Shown in pieces: positions 12,270 to 20,345 of a stretch of 32,754 nt of DNA. The stretch spans positions 1-32,754 of the forward strand of contig JBBIPL010000013.1 in the NCBI GenBank assembly GCA_037442845.1, given 5' to 3'. The notes under the pieces are model-generated. The model did not search any database. It had not been told where the DNA came from and worked only from the letters and a program-made list of their open reading frames with translations. The DNA is from PFJX01 sp037442845 (GTDB lineage Bacteria > Pseudomonadota > Gammaproteobacteria > Burkholderiales > Thiobacillaceae). Position 1 is the stretch's first letter. Every line of letters starts with the position of its first letter. The translations under genes were made by a program, and so were the position numbers.

Positions 12270-15116
12270 TCAGCCGCACGCCCCCACCGCCCCGCACGCC
12301 GTGCAGAAATCACAGCCGTCCTTGCGGATCACCGTGTCATTGCCGCATTCCTTGCAGCGCTTGCCCTTCAACGCAGGCAGCGGCGCGGCCTGGCCGGCGG
12401 CGCCGATGGCGGGGTCCTGCAGCATGCCCATCTGCACGATGGGCTGGCCGTCCTCGGTCAATATACCGAGCATGGCGAAGCGGTGGATGATGAGGCGGGC
12501 GACGTAGGCCACCGTCGAGGGCCAGGTCTGGCTCTTCTCGGAGCCGGGCGTCTTGGCCATGAAGTCGCCCAGGGGTTCGGGGTAGTCCACCAGTTTCCTG
12601 AGCTTCATGCCGATCCAGGCCGGGTCCAGCACCCGCATGTCGAGCGACAGCATCTTGCACAGGCCGTCCAAGGCGCGCGGGTATTCGCCGGAGAGCCACA
12701 CCGAGTAGGGGCGGGTGACGCCGTCGGGCAGGGTGATCTCCTTCAGGCCGAGGACGAAGTCGTCGCCGGAGGAAGGGTTGAGCACGTCGACGGTCCAGGA
12801 CAGGGTGCCGTCGGTGCCGGTCTTGGGCTCCTTGGCGCTGAACAGGGCGTCCAGGAGCGGGCTGGGACCGTCCGCGTCGAGGGCGTGCAACTGCTCCAGG
12901 CGCCAGCGCACGATCTGGGCGACGGCGGAGACGACGCTGGGCGCCTGGCGCGGTTCGCCGTCCGGCGGGAAGGGAATGGCGCAGGCGTCGTCGCCGCGCG
13001 TCTTGGCCAGGGAGTCCAGCTTGTGCTTCAGCCAGGCGCGGTCGTTGGCGCGCATGTCCATGGACAGGCTCTTGGCCAGGGCGCCGATGCCGCGCGGCTG
13101 CTCGGCGCCGTTGACCCAGACCTCGAAGGGGAAGGCGCTCCCTTCGTTATCGATGTGGCCGACGAACAGCGCAAAGCTGCCCTGGGGGTACTCGATCATG
13201 TAGCTCCAGGCCGGGTTGCCGCCGGGCAGGCGCGGCCGACCGGGCCACTTCAGGCTTTCCAGCACGGGGGCGGGCAAAGTCTTGATCTCGATGCGGCGGT
13301 TGACGTCGCCGGTGGCGAAATCCTGCGGCGCGGCCTTTTCCGGCTCCACGGAAAGCACGCTGCCCAGCACGGCGTTGGGGCGGTAGGTGGTGATGCCCTT
13401 CAAGCCGGCCTTCCAGGCGGCGCTGTAGAGTTCCTGGAAGTCGCCGAAGGGGTAGGTTTCCGGCACGTTCACCGTCTTGGAGATGGCGGAATCGACGAAG
13501 GGGGCCACCGCCGCCACCATGTTCATGTGCGCCAGGGCGGAGATTTCCAGCGCTGTGACGAAGGCGGGGGGCAGTTGGGTCATGTCGCCGCCCTGCTCGC
13601 GGTAGAGCCGATAGGCGTGGTCCTCCACCTGGTAGTCCTTGTGGCCGCCGTCGGCCATGCGCTTCTTGCGCGTGTAGTACCAGGAGAAGGGCGGCTCGAT
13701 GCCGTTGCTGGCGTTGTCGGCGAAGGCGAGCGAAATGGTGCCGGTGGGGGCGATGGACAACAGGTGGGAGTTGCGGATGCCGTGCTCGCGGATCGCGGCT
13801 TTCAGTTCCGCCGGCAGGCGCGAGGCGAAGTTGCCGCTGGCCAGGTAGAGGTCGGCGTTGAACAGGGGGAAGGCGTCCCGCTCCTTGGCCAGTTCCACGG
13901 AAGCCTTGTAGGCCTCGTCGCGCATGAACTCGGCGGCGCGGGCGGCGAAGGCGCGCGCTGCCTCGCTGTCGTAGCGCAGGCCGAGCATGACCAGGGCGTC
14001 GCCCAGGCCGGTAAAGCCGAGGCCGATGCGGCGCTTGGACTGGGCTTCGAGACGCTGCTTCTGCAGGGGCCAGGCGGTGAGATCCAGGACGTTGTCGAGG
14101 GCGCGCACGGCCACCGCCACCACCTTGGCGAAGCCGGGGAAATCGAACTCGGCCTCGGCCTCGAAGGGCGAGCGCACGAAGCGGGTCAGGTTGACCGAGC
14201 CCAGGCAGCAGCAGCCGTAGGGCGGCAGGGGCTGCTCGCCGCAGGGGTTGGTGGCCTCGATGGTCTCGCAGTAACCGAGGTTGTTGTCGCGGTTGATGCG
14301 GTCGAGGAAGAGCACGCCGGGCTCGGCGTGGTCATAGGTGGAGTGCATGATCTGGCCCCACAGCTCGCGCGCCTTGAGCTTGCGGTAGACCCAGATGCCG
14401 TCGCCGCGCTGGTAGGCGCCGTCAGCCATCTGCTCGGCGCCGGGGGCGGCCTTGTGGGTGAGCTCGACGTCCTCGTCGGCTTCCACGGCCTGCATGAAGG
14501 CGTCGGTGACGCCGACGGAGATGTTGAAGTTCTTCAGGTCGCCGCTGTCCTTGGCGTGGATGAAGGCTTCCACGTCCGGGTGGTCGCAGCGCAGCACGCC
14601 CATCTGGGCGCCGCGGCGGGAGCCGGCGGATTCCACGGTCTCGCAGGAGCGGTCGAACACGCGCATGTAGGAGACGGGGCCGGAAGCGCGGGACTGGGTG
14701 CCCTTCACCAGGGAGCCCTTGGGCCGGATGGTGGAGAAGTCGTAGCCGACGCCGCCGCCCCGACGCATGGTCTCGGCGGCCTCTTCCAGGGCCACGTAGA
14801 TGCCGGGCTTGCCTTCGCTCTCGCCGGAAATCGCGTCGCCCACCGGCTGCACGAAGCAGTTGATGAGGGTGGCCTGCAATTCCGTGCCGGCGGCGGAGTT
14901 GATGCGGCCAGCGGGGATGAAGCCCTCTTCCATGGCCTGAAAGAACTGGCGTTCCCAGTGTGCACGTTCGTTTTTCCGCTCCGCCATCGCCAGGGCCCGG
15001 GCCACGCGCAGGCGCACGTCGGTGACGTTTTGCTCGTCGCCCTTGGCGTATTTCTCGAGCAGGACTTCGGTGGAAATGGCTTGCTCAGCGAGCTCCTGGA
15101 ACAGGGCTTCCTGCAT
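12270..15116 (-). CDS. nrdJ: Adenosylcobalamin-dependent (class II) ribonucleotide reductase
   Basis: 948 aa. It makes deoxyribonucleotides using a cobalamin-generated thiyl radical, independent of oxygen. The start ATG 15116 has AAGGAG 7 nt upstream. Residues consistent with class II: C87 in LINCFVQP, N290-C292-E294 in NPCGEQPL, and the partner cysteine cluster GCCCLGSVNL (302-304). Beyond the barrel there are two TSCPD-like repeats (about 627-745 and 770-885), which share SLSMDMRxxDxAWLKxKL and MLSLDMRVLDPAWIGMKL. The C-terminus is a zinc-ribbon-like Cys motif (CKECG, then CDFCTACG). No separate cobalamin riboswitch is visible upstream; two NrdR-like boxes are. Confidence 0.96.
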   Translation of the reverse strand: MQEALFQELAEQAISTEVLLEKYAKGDEQNVTDVRLRVARALAMAERKNERAHWERQFFQAMEEGFIPAGRINSAAGTELQATLINCFVQPVGDAISGESEGKPGIYVALEEAAETMRRGGGVGYDFSTIRPKGSLVKGTQSRASGPVSYMRVFDRSCETVESAGSRRGAQMGVLRCDHPDVEAFIHAKDSGDLKNFNISVGVTDAFMQAVEADEDVELTHKAAPGAEQMADGAYQRGDGIWVYRKLKARELWGQIMHSTYDHAEPGVLFLDRINRDNNLGYCETIEATNPCGEQPLPPYGCCCLGSVNLTRFVRSPFEAEAEFDFPGFAKVVAVAVRALDNVLDLTAWPLQKQRLEAQSKRRIGLGFTGLGDALVMLGLRYDSEAARAFAARAAEFMRDEAYKASVELAKERDAFPLFNADLYLASGNFASRLPAELKAAIREHGIRNSHLLSIAPTGTISLAFADNASNGIEPPFSWYYTRKKRMADGGHKDYQVEDHAYRLYREQGGDMTQLPPAFVTALEISALAHMNMVAAVAPFVDSAISKTVNVPETYPFGDFQELYSAAWKAGLKGITTYRPNAVLGSVLSVEPEKAAPQDFATGDVNRRIEIKTLPAPVLESLKWPGRPRLPGGNPAWSYMIEYPQGSFALFVGHIDNEGSAFPFEVWVNGAEQPRGIGALAKSLSMDMRANDRAWLKHKLDSLAKTRGDDACAIPFPPDGEPRQAPSVVSAVAQIVRWRLEQLHALDADGPSPLLDALFSAKEPKTGTDGTLSWTVDVLNPSSGDDFVLGLKEITLPDGVTRPYSVWLSGEYPRALDGLCKMLSLDMRVLDPAWIGMKLRKLVDYPEPLGDFMAKTPGSEKSQTWPSTVAYVARLIIHRFAMLGILTEDGQPIVQMGMLQDPAIGAAGQAAPLPALKGKRCKECGNDTVIRKDGCDFCTACGAVGACG

Positions 15117-15157
15117 GATGCGTCTCCTTGATGCGGGCCTGGGGATTCGGCCCTTGT

Positions 15158-15173
15158 CCACTAAATGTATGGT
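15158..15173 (-). promoter_or_regulatory. candidate NrdR box 2 (nrdJ leader)
   Basis: CCACTAAATGTATGGT on the plus strand matches the published NrdR consensus acaCwAtATaTwGtgt at about 11 of 16 positions. Its centre is 32 bp from box 1, three helical turns, with a 16-bp gap as is typical of paired NrdR boxes. It lies just downstream of the expected transcript start of nrdJ. Confidence 0.5.
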
Positions 15174-15182
15174 CAGACTTGT

Positions 15183-15211
15183 TTATTAGACACTACATCC
15201 AGCGTTTTCAA
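15183..15211 (-). promoter_or_regulatory. nrdJ promoter with NrdR box 1 between -35 and -10
   Basis: On the minus strand, TTGAAA (15211-15206) is followed 15 bp later by TCTAAT (15190-15185), or 17 bp later by TAATAA. Between them, at 15190-15205, the plus strand reads ACACTACATCCAGCGT, which fits the NrdR box consensus at about 12 of 16 positions. Occupation by NrdR, which represses when deoxyribonucleotide and ATP levels signal sufficiency, would block RNA polymerase. Just upstream, CAAGAAA-TATT-TTTCTTG (15209-15226) is an AT-rich palindrome of unknown role. Confidence 0.55.
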
Positions 15212-15268
15212 GAAATATTTTTCTTGTGCGGCGCGGCAGGAGTGGGAGCGCCGCGCGGAGCGCTGCGA

Positions 15269-16033
15269 TCAGCCCACGGTGGCGATGACCGGCGTGTGGT
15301 CCGAGGGGCGTTCGAGCTTGCGGGGCGCCTTGTCGATGACGCAGGCGGAACAGCCCGCCGCCAGTTCCGGCGACAGCAGGATGTGGTCGATGCGCAGGCC
15401 CAGGTTGCGGCGGAAGGCGCCCTGCCGGTAGTCCCACCAGGAATAGCTCTTCTCCTCCTGGGGGAACAGGCGGAAGGCGTCCTGCAGGCCCAGGGCCTCC
15501 AGGGCGCGGAAGCGTTGCCGCTCCGGCTCGGACACCAGCACTTTGCCCGCCCAGGCGGCCGGGTCGTGCACGTCGGCGTCGGCCGGGGCGATGTTGTAGT
15601 CCCCCAGCAGGGCCAGGCGCGGGTGGCGGGCGAGTTCGTCCCGCAGCCAGGCGACGAGGGCGTCCAGCCAGCGCAGCTTGTACTGGTATTTGTCGGAATC
15701 CACCGCCTGGCCGTTGGGGATGTAAACGCAAATGACGCGGGTGTTGTCCACCGTCGCCGCCAGCACCCGCTTCTGCTCGTCCGCGAAGCCGGGAATGCCG
15801 GCCTGCGCGTCGGCCAGGGGCGAGCGGCTCAGCAGGGCGACGCCGTTGTAGGTTTTCTGGCCGGAGAAGGTGACTTGGTAACCGGCCGCCTCGATGTCGG
15901 CACGGGGGAAGTCGGCATCCTTAAGCTTGGTCTCCTGCAGACAGACCACGTCCGGCTCGGCGGCGGCCAGCCAGTCCAGCAGATGGGGCAGGCGGACCTT
16001 GAGGGAGTTGACGTTCCAGGTGGCGAGTTTCAT
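15269..16033 (-). CDS. xthA: Exodeoxyribonuclease III
   Basis: 254 aa. It is an AP endonuclease and 3'-5' exonuclease of base-excision repair. The start MKLATWNVNSLKVRLPHLLD is the family N-terminus (ATG 16033). Catalytic segments follow in order: LQETKLKD (metal-binding Glu), GDYNIAPADADVHDP (Asp and Asn), LRIDHILLS, and PSDHTPVIA with the catalytic Asp-His. The family includes the Neisseria-type and ExoIII-type enzymes; the RIDHIL spacing fits ExoIII. A GC stem-loop at 15228-15254 (GCGGCGC / GCGCCGC) lies between its stop and nrdJ, but has no U-tract. Confidence 0.95.
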   Translation of the reverse strand: MKLATWNVNSLKVRLPHLLDWLAAAEPDVVCLQETKLKDADFPRADIEAAGYQVTFSGQKTYNGVALLSRSPLADAQAGIPGFADEQKRVLAATVDNTRVICVYIPNGQAVDSDKYQYKLRWLDALVAWLRDELARHPRLALLGDYNIAPADADVHDPAAWAGKVLVSEPERQRFRALEALGLQDAFRLFPQEEKSYSWWDYRQGAFRRNLGLRIDHILLSPELAAGCSACVIDKAPRKLERPSDHTPVIATVG

Positions 16034-16200
16034 GGCGGTTTGTGGAGTGGATGCGGGTGGGGGCGGCCGCTCTCGGCGCGGCAGCCAGTATGCCATCCGG
16101 GCACTCGACCCGCTCGCCGGTGAGCCGGGCGCGGCGGCGCGTGAAATCCACCGTCTGTCGGCCAGGCGCCGGGAATGACGGCTGGCTCGCCCGCGGCTTG

Positions 16201-16224
16201 CGCTATATTCGTGCGTATTTCTCG
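16201..16224. promoter_or_regulatory. candidate ModE operator upstream of modA
   Basis: CGCTATATT, six bases, then TATTTCTCG resembles the ModE operator, an inverted CGnTATATA-N6-TATATAnCG as I recall it. The left half matches at 8 of 9 positions and the right half is weaker. The site also contains the best -10-like hexamer (TATATT, 16204-16209) before modA, so binding of molybdate-loaded ModE would block transcription. No modE gene is in the window. Confidence 0.4.
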
Positions 16225-16236
16225 ACGGAAACCCTC

Positions 16237-17010
16237 ATGCAGCCGATCTCCCGACGCATCGCGCTCGCCGTCCTGACGCTGGCCCTGGCGACCCCCGCCT
16301 GGGCGGGCAAGCTCACCATCGCCGCGGCGGCCGACCTCAAGTTCGCCCTGGCCGAGGTGGTGGACTTGTTCCGCGCCAAGCGGCCGGGCGACCGCATCGA
16401 GGTGATCTACGGTTCCTCCGGCAAGTTCTTCACCCAGATCCGCAACGGCGCGCCCTTCGACATGTATTTCTCCGCCGACATCGCCTTCCCGCGCGAACTC
16501 GAAAAACATGGCCTGGCGGCGGGGGCGACGCGGCCCTACGCCACCGGACGCATCGTCTTGTGGAGCCTCAAGCCGGAACTGGCGAAGACGCCGCTGAAGG
16601 ATCTGCCCAAGGCCGCCATCCGCAAGTTCGCCATCGCCAACCCGCAACACGCGCCTTACGGCCTGCGCGGCAAGGAAGCCCTGCAACACCAGGGCGTTTG
16701 GGCGGCCATGGAGCCCAAACTGGTGCTGGGCGAAAACATCGCCCACACCGCCCAGTTCGTCGATACCGGCGCGGCGGAGGCCGGCATCGTCGCGCTGGCC
16801 CTGGCGTTATCGCCGACCATGGCCGGCAAGGGCGCCTGGACGCTGATTCCCGATGCCTGGCACGCGCCGCTGGAGCAGGGTTATGTCATCACCCGGCGCG
16901 CGGCCGGCAATCGCTTGGCCACCGATTTCGCCCAATACATGGCAAGCGAACCGGCGCGCGCGATCATGCGCCGCTACGGCTTTACGCTGCCCGGCGAGGA
17001 AGGGAAATAG
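16237..17010 (+). CDS. modA: Molybdate ABC transporter substrate-binding protein
   Basis: 257 aa including a signal peptide (ALAVLTLALATPAWA, cleavage about residue 23). The mature protein starts GKLTIAAAADLKFALAEVVD, typical of ModA, followed by YGSSGKFFTQIRNGAPFDMY with FSAD, the anion-binding loops. It ends YGFTLPGEEGK. In the periplasm it would bind molybdate, possibly also tungstate, and deliver it to ModB. The ATG at 16237 is preferred over upstream in-frame starts because it gives the signal peptide directly. The modB start follows 1 nt after the stop, so modABC is one operon. Confidence 0.93.
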   Translation: MQPISRRIALAVLTLALATPAWAGKLTIAAAADLKFALAEVVDLFRAKRPGDRIEVIYGSSGKFFTQIRNGAPFDMYFSADIAFPRELEKHGLAAGATRPYATGRIVLWSLKPELAKTPLKDLPKAAIRKFAIANPQHAPYGLRGKEALQHQGVWAAMEPKLVLGENIAHTAQFVDTGAAEAGIVALALALSPTMAGKGAWTLIPDAWHAPLEQGYVITRRAAGNRLATDFAQYMASEPARAIMRRYGFTLPGEEGK

Positions 17011-17011
17011 G

Positions 17012-17689
17012 ATGTCCGACGCCGACTGGATGGCGCTGCTCACCACGCTCAAGCTGTCGGCCGTCACCACCCTGGTGTTGTTGCTGCTCGGCACGCCGGT
17101 CGCCTGGTGGCTGGCGCGGACGAAAAGCAGGTTCTCCGTGGCGGTGGAGGCGGTGGTCGCCCTGCCCCTGGTGTTGCCGCCCACCGTGCTGGGCTTTTAC
17201 ATGCTGGTGGCGCTCGGCCCCCACGGCCCCATCGGCGGCACGCTGATCGCCCTGGGTTGGCATCACCTCGCCTTCAGCTTCACCGGCCTGGTCATCGCCT
17301 CGACCCTGTATTCGCTGCCCTTCATGGTGCAGCCGCTGAAGGATGCCTTCGCCGCCGTCGGCGAGCGCATGACCGAGGTGGCGGCGACGCTGCGCGCGAA
17401 TCCCTGGGACCGTTTCTTCAGCGTCGTCGTGCCGCTCTCGCGGCGCGGCTTCCTCACCGCCATCACGCTGACTTTCGCGCACACCGTCGGCGAGTTCGGC
17501 GTGGTGCTGATGGTGGGCGGCAACATCCCCGGCGAGACGCGCGTGCTGTCCATCGCCATCTACGATCACGCCGAGGCCATGGATTACGCCAGCGCCCACG
17601 TGCTGGCCGGCGGCCTGCTGGCCGCCTCGTTCCTGCTGCTGTTCATGGTGTACTTCCTGAATCGGCGCTACAAGGTGGTGCACCTGTGA
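17012..17689 (+). CDS. modB: Molybdate ABC transporter permease
   Basis: 225 aa with about five to six membrane helices. MSDADWMALLTTLKLSAVTT begins the first. LPLVLPPTVLGFYMLVALG is a ModB hallmark. The cytoplasmic coupling (EAA) loop reads EVAATLRANPWDRFFSVVVP, and FAHTVGEFGVVLMVGGNIPG is a second family signature. It forms the membrane channel for molybdate. The stop overlaps the modC GTG start (GTGA), which suggests translational coupling. Confidence 0.95.
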   Translation: MSDADWMALLTTLKLSAVTTLVLLLLGTPVAWWLARTKSRFSVAVEAVVALPLVLPPTVLGFYMLVALGPHGPIGGTLIALGWHHLAFSFTGLVIASTLYSLPFMVQPLKDAFAAVGERMTEVAATLRANPWDRFFSVVVPLSRRGFLTAITLTFAHTVGEFGVVLMVGGNIPGETRVLSIAIYDHAEAMDYASAHVLAGGLLAASFLLLFMVYFLNRRYKVVHL

Positions 17690-18765
17690 ACGGCGAGGCC
17701 ATCCGGGCGCGTTTCCGGCTCGCCTTGGCCGACTTCAGCCTTGACGTCGACCTCGACCTGCCCAGCCGCGGGGTGACCGCCCTGTTCGGTCCCTCCGGTT
17801 CCGGCAAGACCACGCTGCTGCGTCTGATCGCCGGCCTGGCGCGCACCGCCGACGGCTACCTGGCCATGAAAGGCGAGGTCTGGCAGGACGGCGCCGACTT
17901 CCTGCCCACGCACCGGCGCTCGCTCGGCTACGTGTTCCAGGAAGCCAGTCTGTTCCCGCATCTGTCCGCGCGCGGCAACCTCGACTACGGCATGAAGCGC
18001 GCCGACGCATGCCTCGATCGCGCCGCCCTCGACCACGTCATCGACCTGCTCGGTATCGGCGGCCTGCTCGACCGCCGCCCGCACCAGCTCTCCGGCGGCG
18101 AGCGCCAGCGCGTCGCCATCGCCCGCGCGCTGGCGCTGAAGCCGCGCCTGCTGCTGATGGACGAACCCCTGGCGGCGCTGGACCTGGCGCGCAAACAGGA
18201 AATCCTGCCCTACCTGGAAAGGCTGCACGACGAGCTGGACATCCCGGTGCTCTACGTCAGCCATGCCCCCGACGAGGTCGCCCGCCTGGCCGACCACCTC
18301 GTCGTGCTGGAAGCCGGCCGCGTCATCGCTCAGGGGCCGCTGCTGGATACCCTGGCGCGCGTCGATCTGCCCATCCGACTGGGCGAGGATGCCGGCGTGG
18401 TGCTGGATACCGTAGTGGAGGAGCGCGACCCCGACTGGCGCCTGGCGCGTGTGCGTTGCGCCGGCGGCGGCATCTGGGTGCGCGATGGCGGCCACGCCGT
18501 CGGTCAAGCGGTGCGGGTGCGCATCCTGGCGCGCGACGTGAGCCTGGCCCTGGCCCGCCACACCGGCACCAGCATCCTCAACATCCTGCCCGCGGTGGTG
18601 GAGGAGATCGCCGCCGACGCCCACCCCGCCCAGGCCCTGGTGCGCCTGGACATGGGCGGTTCGCCGCTGCTGGCCCGCCTCACCCGCCGCTCGGCCGCCG
18701 CCCTGGGCCTGGCCCCTGGGCAATCGGTCTACGCGCAGGTGAAGGCGGTGGCGCTGCTGGGTTGA
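17686..18765 (+). CDS. modC: Molybdate ABC transporter ATP-binding protein
   Basis: 359 aa from GTG 17686 (MNGEAIRARFRLALADFSLD). Walker A is FGPSGSGKTTLLRLIAGLAR, the signature is LSGGERQRVAIARALALKPR, Walker B is LLLMDEPLAALD, and the switch His is in YVSHAPDEVARLAD. Residues from about 290 on form the molybdate-binding MOP/TOBE domain (GTSILNILPAVVEEIA to SVYAQVKAVALLG), which senses molybdate in ModC proteins. It is convergent with the IF-1 gene, with only 13 bp between the two stops and no terminator visible. Confidence 0.95.
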   Translation: MNGEAIRARFRLALADFSLDVDLDLPSRGVTALFGPSGSGKTTLLRLIAGLARTADGYLAMKGEVWQDGADFLPTHRRSLGYVFQEASLFPHLSARGNLDYGMKRADACLDRAALDHVIDLLGIGGLLDRRPHQLSGGERQRVAIARALALKPRLLLMDEPLAALDLARKQEILPYLERLHDELDIPVLYVSHAPDEVARLADHLVVLEAGRVIAQGPLLDTLARVDLPIRLGEDAGVVLDTVVEERDPDWRLARVRCAGGGIWVRDGGHAVGQAVRVRILARDVSLALARHTGTSILNILPAVVEEIAADAHPAQALVRLDMGGSPLLARLTRRSAAALGLAPGQSVYAQVKAVALLG

Positions 18766-18778
18766 CGCGACTTGGCGA

Positions 18779-19051
18779 TCAGCGCTTTTTCGGCCGGTTC
18801 ATCGGCCGGGGCGCGGGCGCCGGACCCCGGGTCTCGATGTGACGGAAGGTGATGCGCCCCTTCGAGAGGTCGTAGGGGGAGAGTTCCAGGGACACCTTGT
18901 CGCCGGTGAGGATGCGGATGTGGTGCTTGCGCATCTTGCCGGCGCTGTTGGCCACCAGGGAGTGGCCGTTTTCGAGGGTGACGAGATAACGGGCATCCGG
19001 CAGCACTTCCGTGACGACGCCCTGCATTTCGAGCAGTTCTTCCTTGGCCAT
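18779..19051 (-). CDS. infA: Translation initiation factor IF-1, second (stand-alone) copy
   Basis: 90 aa; the usual IF-1 is 72. The start MAKEELLEMQGVVTEVLPDA and the S1/OB-fold segment SAGKMRKHHIRILTGDKVSL, then PYDLSKGRITFRH, are clear IF-1. IF-1 occupies the ribosomal A site during initiation. The sequence continues with a basic, Pro-rich tail ETRGPAPAPRPMNRPKKR that the standard copy lacks. Betaproteobacteria often carry such a second infA outside the ribosomal-protein operon. GGAGG lies 4 nt before ATG 19051. The 196 bp to aroB probably hold divergent promoters: GATAAT at 19211-19206 (minus) and TATCAT at 19208-19213 (plus), both without clear -35 boxes. Confidence 0.93.
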   Translation of the reverse strand: MAKEELLEMQGVVTEVLPDARYLVTLENGHSLVANSAGKMRKHHIRILTGDKVSLELSPYDLSKGRITFRHIETRGPAPAPRPMNRPKKR

Positions 19052-19247
19052 GAGGCCTCCGGGCTAGGGTGGCAGGCAGGCGGCCCGCGCGGGGCGGGCC
19101 GCGGCCTGGAATGGGGAAAAGCCGTCCCGGCCGGGGCCGGGCGTCCGCTCAGGAAAGAAGACTGAACTGCCCGGTGATCCGGCGCGACCAGGAGTCCAGG
19201 CGCGCATTATCATTGCGCACCTGTTGCCGCAACGATTCGTCCACGCC

Positions 19248-20345
19248 ATGCAAACCCTCACCGTCGACTTGGGCGAGCGCGCCTATCCCATCCACATCGG
19301 CCCCGGCTTGCTCGACCGCGCCGACCTGGTGCTGCCCCACCTCAAGCAGAAGCGCGTCGTCATCGTCACCAACACCACTGTCGGCCCGCTCTACCTGGCG
19401 CGGCTGCGGCAGAGCCTGGCGGATGCGGGCGTCGCGGCGGAGGCGGTGATCCTGCCGGACGGCGAGGCCTACAAGAACTGGGAGACCCTGAACCTCATCT
19501 TCGACGCCCTGCTGAGCCAGCGCGCCGAGCGCAAGACCACCCTGGTGGCCCTAGGCGGCGGCGTCATCGGCGACCTCGGCGGTTTCGCGGCGGCCTGCTA
19601 CCAGCGCGGCATGCCCTTCATGCAGGCGCCCACCACCCTGCTCGCCCAGGTGGATTCCTCGGTCGGCGGCAAGACCGGCATCAACCATCCGCTCGGCAAG
19701 AACATGATCGGCGCCTTCCACCAGCCGCAACTGGTGCTGGCCGACACCGACACCCTCGCCACTCTGCCGGACCGGGAACTCTCGGCCGGCCTCGCCGAAG
19801 TCATCAAGTACGGCCTGATCCGCGACCTGCCCTTCCTGCAATGGCTGGAGGCGAACATGGAGAAGCTGCTGGCGCGCGACACGGACGCCCTCACCTACGC
19901 CATTCGCCGCTCCTGCGAGAACAAGGCGGAAGTGGTGGCGGCGGACGAGAAGGAGGCGGGCCAGCGCGCGCTGCTCAACCTGGGCCACACCTTCGGCCAC
20001 GCCATCGAGGCGGGCATGGGCTACGGCAACTGGCTGCACGGCGAGGGCGTGGCGGCCGGCACCATGCTGGCCGCCGACCTGTCGCGGCGCCTGGGCAACC
20101 TGACCGGGGCCGACGTGGAGCGCGTCGCCGCCCTGTTCCGCCGCGCCGGGCTGCCGGTGCTTGCGCCCGACCTGGGCGAAGCCGCGTACATGGAACACAT
20201 GGGCGTGGACAAGAAAGTGGAGGGCGGCAGGATTCGCTTCGTCCTCTTCCGCAAGCTCGGCGAGGCCTACGTCGCCGCCTTGAATGACGCGGCGGAACAC
20301 GCCGCGCTGCGGGCGACCCTGACGGAAGCCGTGGCGCGTGGCTGA
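19248..20345 (+). CDS. aroB: 3-dehydroquinate synthase
   Basis: 365 aa. It converts DAHP to 3-dehydroquinate, the second step of the shikimate pathway, using NAD and a divalent metal. Motifs: ALGGGVIGDLGGFAAACYQR (NAD loop), PTTLLAQVDSSVGGKTGINH (substrate loop), GLAEVIKYGLI (metal Glu), and NLGHTFGHAIE with GNWLHGEGVA (metal His residues). ATG 19248 starts MQTLTVDLGERAYPIHIG, the normal AroB N-terminus; in-frame upstream TTG 19224 is less likely. In many proteobacteria aroK lies directly upstream, but here infA does, so the usual aroKB pair is split. The stop overlaps the dgt GTG start by 8 nt. Confidence 0.96.
   Translation: MQTLTVDLGERAYPIHIGPGLLDRADLVLPHLKQKRVVIVTNTTVGPLYLARLRQSLADAGVAAEAVILPDGEAYKNWETLNLIFDALLSQRAERKTTLVALGGGVIGDLGGFAAACYQRGMPFMQAPTTLLAQVDSSVGGKTGINHPLGKNMIGAFHQPQLVLADTDTLATLPDRELSAGLAEVIKYGLIRDLPFLQWLEANMEKLLARDTDALTYAIRRSCENKAEVVAADEKEAGQRALLNLGHTFGHAIEAGMGYGNWLHGEGVAAGTMLAADLSRRLGNLTGADVERVAALFRRAGLPVLAPDLGEAAYMEHMGVDKKVEGGRIRFVLFRKLGEAYVAALNDAAEHAALRATLTEAVARG

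Noticed and set aside
12483..15131. 882-codon plus-strand open frame opposite nrdJ
   Set aside because: Shadow of nrdJ, low-complexity Val/Gly/His content and no ribosome site.
15117..15268. Cobalamin riboswitch ahead of nrdJ
   Set aside because: The leader is about 60 nt and lacks the B12-box sequence; the visible features are a promoter and NrdR-like boxes.
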